A stretch of 64,000 nt of DNA, from the NCBI GenBank assembly GCA_022266195.1, contig WHVY01000002.1:9129001-9193000 (forward strand), given 5' to 3'. Positions 1 through 12,300 of this stretch are shown piece after piece. The notes under the pieces were generated by a model that ran no database searches, was not told the origin of the DNA, and saw only the letters and a list, made by a program, of their open reading frames with translations. The DNA comes from Tetranychus cinnabarinus (taxonomy: Eukaryota; Arthropoda; Arachnida; Trombidiformes; Tetranychidae). A program made the position numbers and the translations under genes. Positions within the stretch are counted from its first letter, which is position 1. The number at the start of each line of letters is the position of its first letter.

Positions 1-3000
1 TTATAGTTTATGATTATCAAATCTCTGGATGGAAATAAATAATAAAATGTTTTTGGGTAAAACTGAGTGGGCCAACAATTGAAGAGATTAATAAATGAGA
101 AAATACTTGAGCAAAAATGATTCCATCAACTATTGAAACTAGTAAATATTGGATTCCCCTTGAGGCTGGAAAAGATATAAGCAACAAGGGAAAATGTTTT
201 GGATCAACTTTTCTCTCTTCGACTGACCAACAATACCATCAGTTAGAGTCACCTTGAATCTTTACTCTAGTTTTGGCCTTTTATCTGATAATCAAGGAAC
301 AATACTTGGAACCAATGGAACGCAAAATGATAGCAATATAATGAATGGGAAACAAAGAGAAGAGGAAACAAGAAAAATGTTCATCTTTGCACAAAGAATA
401 TGGTTGGAAATGTCAATCATTTAGCTTTGCGATGTACATTCACAATAAATGATAATAAACTCGTTGATTGTTTTGTTTGTTAGTCCATTCAATAAGTACA
501 AGAGGAAAGAAGAAGAAAAGAAAAAGCAAACAAGTAAAAACAGCGAAACTTCATCTTGTTCCTTCAAGGTAATTACACATTATTATTAATGTACTGATAA
601 AAATTTTTGCCTCCAAAGACAATGAGAATAATGATGAAAGAAAACAATTACATTAATAATAAAATTGATAGAAGTATATATACATGTATAGATTGATTTA
701 AGGTCAGTAAGCATAACTATAATATCATTTATTGATATAACTTGTTTCATTATCGAATGATATTCAATGTGTAAACTGGTTCAGGCGAAGTTGCTTTCGA
801 TTCAATTTTTGGCTCCGAAGTCAAACATTGTTTATTCGTGTTTCAATCTGGTTTTGTTGGTTTCTGTTTTATTGTCGTTTGTTCATTAGTTTGAAGGGAA
901 AGGCGAAGTTGGCAAATGTACAAACTACTGGGAAGCTTGTTGTGTGAAAACGCAAATTTATTTGACTGGACAATAAGAGTTCTTGGTTTGTTGTCAAAGA
1001 ATCAAATCTTTAGCAACAGGACCCAGGGGAGAATTGGTTGCAATTCATGATATTATCAGATGAAAAATGCATTGGATGGGAAAAGATATTATTGTGAGAT
1101 TGAAAGAGTCACAAAAGGATAAGGAGTAACAAATGGTTTCAAGGTAGAGACTTGATTCGTGGAAAAATTGGCAAAACCAGAAAAGTTAAATACAGGGCAT
1201 TTTACTGCTTGTATAAAATTGTAAGCCCTTTACGTCAAAAAGAAGTGATATTTTAGTGGTAAATAACTTTCGATTGAAGAGCCATAAATTTCAGGTTTCA
1301 AGGGTTTCTTCAAGCTTGTGCAGCATCATTTGTTTATCTGACTTTTGTTCATATTGCAATCTGGTTTTGTCAGAGTTTGGAGCTCAGGTTTTTCTTGTAA
1401 AACTCCTCACGTTCAACTTGAATCATAATGATAAGCTTGTATTTCATCAAATAGGGCAACTTGCAGATTCCGAATCAGCAGTCTGAATTTGCATCTCCAA
1501 CAATGAAACTTTGATTTTGATAATCTTGTAACCTTGGGATACGCATCATCTTGATAGTCAGAAAACTTCAATTTCTTTTTTAATTGATATCTTGGTGTTA
1601 TCTTGACTTGAAAGAGCTTGCGAGCGTTGTGAGTCTACATAATAAGACTGTGTAATCTCTGTAGATGTTATTTTCGTGCATTTTACTTGTTTTGCCTTTT
1701 CACTGTTGGTTGCGTAAAAGTTCAACTGCAAAACTGTCATTAGCAGAATAAAGTATGTAATGCTAAATGTAACAAAAAGTAAAATACTGTTGGAATATTG
1801 GGAGTGAAAACTCCCAGTCTGGGATTTTTGTGTGCTCATAAGAGGCAAACTTTATCATAATTGAAGGAGAACGAAGAGAAAAAGGTAAATAAAAAACTAA
1901 ACAAATAATACAATAAACTGACAAACTTATTGACTTTATGATTAAAATGTTTATGTATTCGTATCGTTAGAACGGTAACCGTTTGACAAATGAAAGACAA
2001 ACGAAAATTCAGATTAAAGTTAATTTTAATATCCAGAAACAATCTGGGCCTCTTTGGGTCAATTCAAAATGCTCAAATCAAATGCAAGAAAAATGACAAT
2101 CTAAATCGACAACTGCAAAAACATCTCAAAAATTCGTTGGAAAACTTATCTGATTTGGTTGAACTAGCACTATTAACGATCATGTATCAATCTACTCAAA
2201 TTAATGCAGCAATTATTTTCATTTCGTTTTGACGGACAAAAGTTCCGAAAAAAACATTTTCTTTGAATAATAACGATACAAGAATCACATTTGATACAAT
2301 CTGTTAATCCAATTGTTAAAGTATGAAATTAGCATAATCATATGGAATGAAGGAAATGATGAAAAGAGAGAAAAAAGTCTCTAATTTGTATCATAATTCA
2401 TCATCCATCATTACAATATTAACATTGAAACTATTAATTGAGTGAATTCCCAAAGTGTGTGAATAACAATAATGATAATATGTACAATTGTTGAGCTATT
2501 CAGCAACACACAGAGAAACGCAAAGGTTGAGAAAACAAAAACAGAATAAACAATTTGTTCCTTATTTTAATGCTAATAGCAGTAATAATGATAATAATCA
2601 TAATGATAATAAAAATAATGGTAATGATTTTGTTATTTAATAAATTGAACGTTTACCTTGGCGAAAAGAAGAAGAAAAAATGTAACTTCAAGTTTCAATG
2701 TAAATCATTATGATGAACATTAATGTTTCTTCAGTGTTATTATGCATTTTATCATTAACATGACCAGCAACTATCATCATCATTATCACCTTGACTCATT
2801 TAATTCATACTAAACATGAGCATGAAATGATGGAGCAAAATGTATCACATTTAATATCTCAATGTGCAAACTTTCAAGGAATAAGAATAACAAATTTTTC
2901 TCTTTTACCCAGAAAAGATAATGATCATGAACCATCCTAAGTTCATTGTTGCCTGATTAATATTGATGACAAAGTGATTTACAATAATTTGATTGACCAA

Positions 3001-3310
3001 AAACTCAGGAAATTAACATTAATCTTCGGCAAAAATCAGTTTTACTCTATTCAATCTTTTCCTTCATTTGTTTACCATTTCAAGGGAAATGTTTCAATTG
3101 ACAGGGAATCGTAAATATTGATAATTATTGCTTGGAGCGAGTAAACAGTTCAACTTGCTGGGAGTGAAAAATATCAAATTAGACAATTAGTTGAGAAAAA
3201 AACTTTTCCTGTTTACTTTTGTCGATGTTTTTGTCGCTAAAAGTTTCATTGGAATTTTTCTTTTGATTGTTTCACTTTCGATTGAATAACTGTTATGAGT
3301 TACGACTAAC
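1..3310 (-). other. Intron or downstream part of the HOIL-1-like gene, no exon seen
   Basis: This stretch follows the GTTAGT donor at 3310 on the minus strand. It is AT-rich with short ATG/AAT microsatellites (for example 2581-2630). I looked for a cysteine-rich NZF or RING exon on the minus strand and saw none. The short open frames here have no coding character. Confidence 0.5.
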
Positions 3311-6300
3311 CTTTGGGTGATGCTTTTTCAATGAGCCAACTGGGAGTGTTGAGTTATTCATTTGCCTGGATCCAGTGTTTCCCCTGTAATCTCGATTCTC
3401 ACCATGAGCTGTTGATTTTATTATCTTTGTCGTTGGTTTCATTGTAGTTGATTGAACAGTTGATGTTGATGGTGAGGTTAAGGTTGATGTTGAAGTTGCA
3501 ATTGAATTTGATAACAATAATAATGATGGTTTTACTTTTCCTTTTGACCTTTTCCTCACTGAAATAATATCTTTTTCATTAACAGTTGAAGGTTCACTTG
3601 AGAGCAACGTTGAATCACTAGGACCATTTGAAGGACCTTTAATAGCTGCATTAACACTTTTACTCGTCAAACTCCCTGCCAGCTCATTCTTACCCTTTTC
3701 ATCATCATTTTGACCAGTTAATGTTCCAACAATTGGTATTGATTGTTGAACCATTTCAGTTGCACCTTTAATTTCCTTTAAACCATTATCAACACCATCT
3801 TGTTCCTCTTCATCTTCATCAGCATTTCCATTTTTGTCCACCTTCTCACCATCATCATCATCGTCCTCATCGTCATCATGCTGAGCTGTTTCACTCAAAG
3901 TTTCACTTTTGCTGCTATTGGACAGTAAATATAAAAATATTGGACATCCAGATGAGGTTATACCATAAGTGGATAGACAGTTATCCTCATTAGTTGCCAA
4001 ACATTTGCCCAGAATCCAGGATTGAAAATGAACAGGGAATCCAAAGTCACCTTCAATCTGTTTTATATCAAATGAAAAATTGCATTAAAATCTTTTCATT
4101 CAATTTCCTCTAATCTTTCCATTTTAATCACATTATCCTCTCATTGTAAATTTATTGACCCATTGATTGATGTTCATCAAAACGATTCTCATAATGAGTT
4201 GACTTAATAGCTTTTTCCCTTTAACTTTCAATTGAAAATGATCAACTTGCATCATTATCAAAGTAATCATTGAAATGATTTAATCAGACAATTGATCAAT
4301 TTCAATTTTTCAATATTCTCTCACTTTATTCAACTCGAATGTAAATCAATCAGAAAAACTGTTAACGATCATTTTTGACTTTACTCTTTACATGATTATT
4401 CTGATCGGACTTGAAATGCACCATCAACTGATTTTCCATTGAAAATCTTTTTTCTCTTCACCTTTTTTCTGAACACTTTTGAATCAGCATTTCTTGCCTT
4501 TTCCTTATTGATAAATAGTCTTCTTGATTATTCACCGTCAATCAAGAGTGAAAAATTAGTCTGCGTAAATGATGGCAAGATTTTCACTCTTTTTCAATGA
4601 GAACATTTTCTTCATGATAAAGATCAGGAATGATGAGGCAATACAATGAAAATGAAGAGTTGACATTGTAGTTGAACAATCGATGAAAGTTTTTCACTTT
4701 GAAAGACATTTGTAGTTAATCATTAATCGTGTTTAAAATTGTCAATACAAAGAAGAAGAAGAAGGTTGAAGAAGGTTGAAAAAAAGGTCAATTTGTTAAT
4801 GATCATGTTAATAAAGTGAAAGGTACAATAATTATGATAATTAGGGTGATGATGATGATTATCTTGGAAATGGTTTGCAATTCATCTTTCAACAATTGCA
4901 TCTTGATTGGGCGAGGTTGAATGATGAACAGTGAAATATCATTAAGGATAAAAGATGAAGGTTAATGCGGGTGAAAACTGATTAATCCAAAGTTGAAGGA
5001 TAAATGGATCATCATTTGGAAATGAAAGATTACTATCAATCTGACAATTGTGCTTATCTGCGTGTTTTTATGTATCAATGAGCTTCTCTCTGGGTTTCCC
5101 TTTTCTGTTGTTCCAGGTTAACATAATGATAACACAAATATCTATCATCTTAAAGTTCATGTTTTTTTTTCTTCGTTACTCAAGGAATCACAGAAAAAGA
5201 AGGAAAAGGAAGAAAATGACAGATTTTTACTTTTATGCAGCAAAAATTCATCATGATCATGATCATCGTCTTTACCATCATAACTTCTTGCTCTCTTCGT
5301 CTGTGTTAATGTGTCACCAATTCAGCCTTGTGATCTCTTCTCTTTTCTTTTCATGATCCCAGGTAAATCCTTTTCTTCTTTCCTTTTATTCTTAAATGAT
5401 GAACACACATGATGATGAAGGAGGCAAAAAAAATGATGTTGAGTGAGGTGATATTGGATTTGATAGAGGAATGGAGAGATAAAGGGAAAGGAAAGAAATT
5501 CTAATTGCAATTCTATTCCATTCTGAAGAGGGATTATTTAAGAAATGAAGATGAAAACAGAAGAAAAAATTTTTAGACTAAAAATAAAAGAGTTACAGGA
5601 CTGGGAGGAGTAAAATATTATCAAAGAATTATCTGTATTATCGTGATAAACAATCAAGAATGGGTCATAAATAATAATATGAGGCAATGAAAAGAAGTAA
5701 AATGACAAAATCAATCAAAGTATTATAAGTCACATAGTTTATCATACATTTTTCATTCCCAGTGATGATATTAATGAAGAGTGAAGGAAGGAAAGTGAAT
5801 CGTCCTTGCAAAGTAAACATTTATTCATTTTTGGGAATCAAATAGAGTAGAGATGAAGTTTTGATTAGTTTTTGTATTAAAATTCAATAACAACTTATCA
5901 TTCGGAAACAACAATAAATACAGAATGAGTTGGGAATTTTCATTGCTTGTATAATTGCTTTTGCATTCATTATTAGTGGTTATTTTTCATATTGAAGTTT
6001 AGTTCAAGTTTCCTACAAGTCAATCATAGAGACTCAATTAAGTTTTTCAGTTCACATTTTTTTGCAATTTCTAGTCACAGGTAACGCATTTTACAAAATC
6101 AGAAATAATATTGAGGATAAATTCAGATTATTGCTTGTTCTGTCGAAATTCCGTTGATAACAGTTTAGAACGCATGGCTGAAAATATCCACAACTATTCA
6201 TAATTATGTTAAAATTTCTGTAATTCGTGCTGCTATTTTGCGAGTACAGGTAGTGATGTACACGGGTAATTAGTTATTAACTTTGATTTTCAGTTATTCC

Positions 6301-9300
6301 ACATCCCGAACTTTATTAACATATTATGAAATCAATTCTAAGCAGAAAAGCTGTTTCCCACAACATAATTATGGCCCATGTTAAGCAGCTCTTCTGACTT
6401 TGGTCGGGCTCATGAGGCATCCAAAGTAGTCAAAGTCGGATGAAGATAGTTTCGACTTAGTTCACAATCTGAATTTCTGATATTATAATTAGCAGTCATT
6501 TTCATAAACTTTTGCTTTTAGATGACTCAAAAAACGCTCAAGCAGTCGAACGTACAATCGGTATGGATCATAAGACTGCATAATAGAAAATTGGAATGAA
6601 AGTGCAAAAAAAGAAGTCCTCGGAAGTGTCAGAAAAACAGGAGCAATGTCAAAAGACTCGACTTCGAAGGATACAATTTTAAGAAGCTGATCAATTTGCA
6701 TTTCAGAGCCTGAATTATCTGCTCGATCAAGTGCGATTCAGGAGATTCTAGAAGTTTTAATCATAACTCGTGCTATGGATTGCTATGATTAATGTTTGCA
6801 GTTTTTTTTATTTTCATCCCCCATACGTTATTTTATCGTACTAATCGTTACGAATAAAACTTATGCGTAGTAAAAAGTTCCTCTATATTTTGTTTCGATC
6901 TTTTGATAGGCCTATCAATACAATGATCTGGCTAATTTAGTTTAAAACTTGTTGAAGAAGATCCATTCAAGCATTGAAATTAGCGAAATCAATCATGTAA
7001 ATAATCAAAACGTATTCGCACAATTAACGTGTAAAATAACCAGACTGTTATAACATTGGCTCAAGCCACATTACACAATCCTTTAAAAGTCTTGATAAAT
7101 TGTAAATTAGAAAAATGTAAATTATCTTTGATTTATTTGAAATTAAATCTTCTAATTATGTTTACAGTTTGCTTGATAACTTTTTACTTTTTATCTAACA
7201 TTAATTTTGCTTTAATGTTGATACAAGTTTGACTTCTGTTTACTCTATCCAGCTATTTATCAAGCTTAATCAAGCATTTCTTTAAACTTTCTTTTCTTCT
7301 ATTCAAACAAAAACAAAGTTAATTCAATTCAATAAACTTGCTTAATTTGATATTAAGAAAATATTTCACTTCGATTAGGCTGATTACAGGGAAAAATGTA
7401 ACACTCTAAACCTGGCAACCTTTTCCCAATCCATCTTGGTTTCCATTAACCATCAACCTTAAGATATTTTGTTCATGTATTAATAACATCATGTTATCCA
7501 TTGTTAAACTAAATTTACCCAGAATAGACTGATTATCATGTACAGCAAAATAATTTCATTATGATATTAATAACAGCAAATGAGAAGCCTAAAGAGCCTA
7601 AAGAAACACCAAAAAAAGGTGAAACTTCTAAATGAACGCATTGATACTTTTAAATGCATCTCAATAATGGATCTTCAGTTAACTTCAAATTAAACAATTA
7701 CATTGATAATTAGCTGAACATGCTTAGGCAAACATGATGAATGGCAAAGGTTTTCAATTGAAAGTTTCAATTGTTCAACTAATTATTCAAAATTGAATAA
7801 AGGAGGATCTGCAAATGGATAGGGAAAATCTCCTCTTAGGATATTTTTATGAAATGAACTTTTTTCAATGTAATTTTTTGTGCTGATTCCGAATATCTGT
7901 TTCTTTTTTTGCTAAGACAACGCATTCGAAAAGAAAGTTCATATTATGATTCGAAGGTTGCATTTTTTAGCTCGTTAAAGAGGTCGCTAAGCCAGTCGAT
8001 TCTATTCGCGGTTTATGTTATCAAGGGTACTGAATAATATAGTGAAGGTTTGGCCACTGAAAAAATCGCCAAACAGGTCAAAATTGCAAAAAAAACAGAT
8101 TAAAATATCGATTTATTAGTGACCTTTTAAACATAACGAAGATGCCGTCTAAGCCAGCTAAATTTTGTCATTATCAATGTATTCGAGCATGCTGCATAAT
8201 ATGGTGATGGTTTGGTTCCTGAAAAAATAGCCAAACAGGGTTAAAATTGTAAAAAACTGAATTTGAACAGGGATTAATACGCGTCTTTTTGAAAATAATG
8301 AAAAAGCCGTCTAAGCCAGCTAATTCTGGGCAAAAATAGTGTAATTGAGTATGCTTAATAATCTAATCGTAGTTGCAGCTTTGAAAAAATAGCCAAACAG
8401 ATTGAAAATTGCAGAAAACTGGATTTCGTTAAATCTTACAAATGTCAATGAAACACCCTGTTTGGCTATTTTTTCAGGAACCAAACCATCACCATATTAT
8501 TCAGCATGCTCGAATACATTGATAATGTCAAATTTTAGCTGGCTTAGACGGCCTTTTCATTATTTTCAAAAAGACACTCATTAATCCCTGTTCAAATTCA
8601 GTTTTTTACAATTTTAACCCTGTTCGGCTATTTTTTCAGGAACCAAACCATCACCATATTATTCAGCATGCTCGAATACATTGATAATGTCAAAATTTAG
8701 CTGGCTTAGACGGCATCTTCATTATGTTTAAAAGATCACTAATACTATGTGATATTTAGATATTTTGGCCGATATCTCAAAAACTATGCATGATATAAAA
8801 AAAATAGATTTGATTTATGAAATTGGCATTGAATTTTGTGTCTGGAAAGTACCATTTCAAAAAAAATCGAGAACAGGCGATTTTGCAGGTCCTCCTTGAT
8901 GAACGACTCAACTCTATTAAAATGACAAAAGATAAATGGAAAGATGAAGAGAATGATTAAAAAAGGGAAAATGCGAAGATGATGATTAAAAGTAAAGGGA
9001 TAAATTTGGATTAAATGTGAAGGGTTAAATTAAATGTAATGTAATTTGGCGACAATTTAGTCGAAAACCTTAACTGAAACAATTTATCGTCAACAATGTC
9101 AAACACTTTTTGTACACTGAACATAACTACAGAGATTGACAGATAGTGAAATCAGTTTCGTATCAAGATGCAAATTGAAAGACAACAATGGAGATGGAAA
9201 AGGATGAAAAGAAGAAAAAAAGATGAGAATGAAGATGAAGATGAATAAGAAAAGGAAAGAATAATGGTTTAGATGAATGAATATATACTGAATTCTGTAG

Positions 9301-12300
9301 ATTACATCTTAAGCTCAATTATACTGATCAATTTGACATGTTCAGAAGATGCAAATATAAAAGGCAAAACCAGGTTAATGTCAATCAAGAGTGATGTTGC
9401 TGCTGATGATAATGATAATCATCATCAACAGTGAGAAGAAAGAAGTAGACAAAAAAATGAAGAAATGTATTTGTAGGTTGAAACTGAATTTGCATAATTT
9501 CATCTTACCAACTTGATGTAATATTGCATGTTGACTCGAGTTTGTGACAAAAAAATGAAGAAAATGATGAAATGAGAAGAAAAATGTTGCTTAAATGTGA
9601 ATATCTTTTAGGTTCTTGTTCGCCTTCTTTGGTTATCTTTTTTTCATCTTCCTCTTTTCATTCAACCTGATTTTTCCTCCCACTGTTTATTTGCATCAGT
9701 TTGTTGCAAATTGTTATCCTCTAAGTCAATTATGTTCAATGTCATTGACAGTTGATTGTAATAATACTTGATGACAGTGAAAAGTGAAAATGTATTAATA
9801 GCGAAAAGGATGAAACCAGAGACAGAATTAAATGAAATCAACATTTACAGTTGACATGAAAACTTTGAGTTCATTAATTACAAACTATTTCACTTTCATT
9901 TCAAAGGATAAATTATTTTCAACCAATTTGTCCATTTGTTCATTTCAATCTTACATCTAATTTGGGTTCATTTTTTTAGGATAAATTGATAATCAGAGGA
10001 AAGGGTAAAGTTGAAAAAGGAGGGTTTTGGCTATTATATTAAAGGTTTTAAACAGTGAAATGATAACACTTGAGTGATGAGTTAATTGAAATACACGAAA
10101 ATTGCTATTCAATCATTTTTCATGATCAAATAATCATGTTACAGTTAGAAAAATATATTTATTAAAAAGTTCGTCAAAAGTAAGTCACTTTAATAAAAAT
10201 GAATACAATATTCGTTGTGAGTTTGAACGAAAACAAAGATCTATAAGATGCAACATACGCTCTACTTTTTCAAGAAATGCTTTTTGCTTTCCTTGTAAAA
10301 TTTTGAGTTTTTATAACTTTTGTTGCATTCATGAACATCTTTCTGAATTTCCATATTACTGAATTTATATCTTGCAAAATATTGAAACTATTTCATGGAA
10401 ACATCTTTTTAACGAGCATGATATTCGCTGTGCTACATTGATTTACTGTTGAGGCTTGCAATAGTCGTTTTGATAAAAGCAGTGCTCTGTACCTTATACA
10501 CTCGAGTTTTAAAGTAACCTGAAAGAATCAATTGATCCGAACTGAAATATCTGAAGCAGAATTGGATCTCGAGAGTCCGTATTCAATCTTGATATCAACC
10601 ACGAATGTAGCGGCTTTAACTAGAGTCAACTAGTCAAAGTTTTGTTTTGATGGCTGTCAAAGAAAAGAAATGAAGCTACAGGGTGCAACACTGGTTCAAA
10701 GTCAAAAAAGCTTGTTTTCAATGAAAGTTTCGCACATCGACTTCGAGTCAAAACTCATGAGTGGAAGGACGCAGAATATTTTATAACATATCTGAATCAA
10801 GAATTTTGACGAATCAACTATTTATATTTTGATTTGAAAAAATTTTTGAATCCGAGCAAAGAATGAAAAAGTTATTAGCGATTCAAAACCGGCTATTCGA
10901 CTGTTACGCCCTGTATAATTAGTTCGTGAGAAATTGTCTAAAAATTTTTAACGATCGGCCCGAACGCGAGGTCCTACAGAATTTTTGATAAATTTAACAT
11001 TTTTTCATGTCAAATTGGATAAAAGTTTTTTCAAATTCTGAGATGGTCGATTCTTCTGTGGCAGTTAACGTTTATAACCCAACCATTTTGGCGATTTTTT
11101 TGCTACACTTTTACATGGTTCGTAAAGTTAACATTATTTACACTTTTCTTATGCCAATCAAAGTAATGCCAACAAATGAGAAAAATGTTCATCTTCACAC
11201 TAATGATGATTATCAAATTATCTCTGAGTTGTGTAAAAGGAAAACAAGAAATTCATTGGAAAGAGAGAGCGAATATAATCAATTTAAGGGTTAATTTTGA
11301 GGATGAAAATTGAATGAGAATCAAAATGTATAAGAGGATAAGGAGGAGTAAAAAAGTAGGAAAAGGACGAGTTAACTTGATAATGATAAATGAATAAATT
11401 TGCCTAACAAGATTCAATAAGAAGATAATGAGAGTGAAAATTTATAAGATTTGCTTCCAGTCAAGATTAATCAAGTATGGAAATTGAATGAGAAAAGTTG
11501 AGAGGAAGAAATGAAACGAACATTTTGTAAAGAAAATGAAAACTTTGAAACTTGAATAGTTACAATTAAATACTGAATCAAATGAAAAGGCAAAAAAAAG
11601 TTAAACTTCAATAGCAGAAATTAATTGCAATAACAATTCAAATTGATAACAATAAAAGTTAACAGCAAAAAAAGACTTGATTTTTGATGGAAATAAATAT
11701 TTAACTGAGAAAAAAGAAGAAAAATTTTTCTCCTTTTAACTCAACTAATTTGACCCTTTTTCATTAATATTGCAAGTAAAAGTTAAAGAGGATAAAATGG
11801 TATCAACCCTGAAAACCCAAGAATCCAGTTTTTGAACCAGGGATTTTTCACTCCCAGTTCTGGTTGAATAAAGTGATGGTAATTGATAAAGTTAGTTGAA
11901 CAGAAAAAGGTTGAATATGAAATGGGAATCAAGAAGGGATTTAATTCAAGTGAAAGAGCAAAGAGATTAGTTTAATTAGGGGTTGCCAATGAAATGCAAT
12001 GGGTTAACAACAAGTAAACCAGTCAACAATTAATATGTCATGGAAATGAATTAAATGTTGATTATTTTGTCACAGCCTGAGAAGCAGACAAATGCAAACA
12101 ATTTATGGTTCAACTAACTTTCTTGTTGCTCATTTTAATTGTTAACCTTACGTTACGAGTTTCGTCTAACAGCTTTTTTTCCCATTAAATCAACTAATCT
12201 GTATCTTGGATAATTAATTGAACCAATCCAACGTTTGACTTTCAATTATATTTTTTTTTCTTCTCACCATAATCAATGATTATAATTAGATTAATGTAAT

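Noticed and set aside
1..3300. RING-IBR-RING or NZF exons of the HOIL-1-like gene
   Set aside because: No Cys-rich minus-strand frame with splice borders was found, so they are presumed to lie beyond the window.
5048..5356. 102-codon plus-strand frame
   Set aside because: It is composed of T-rich and ATC repeats, with no protein-like pattern, and lies in an intron.
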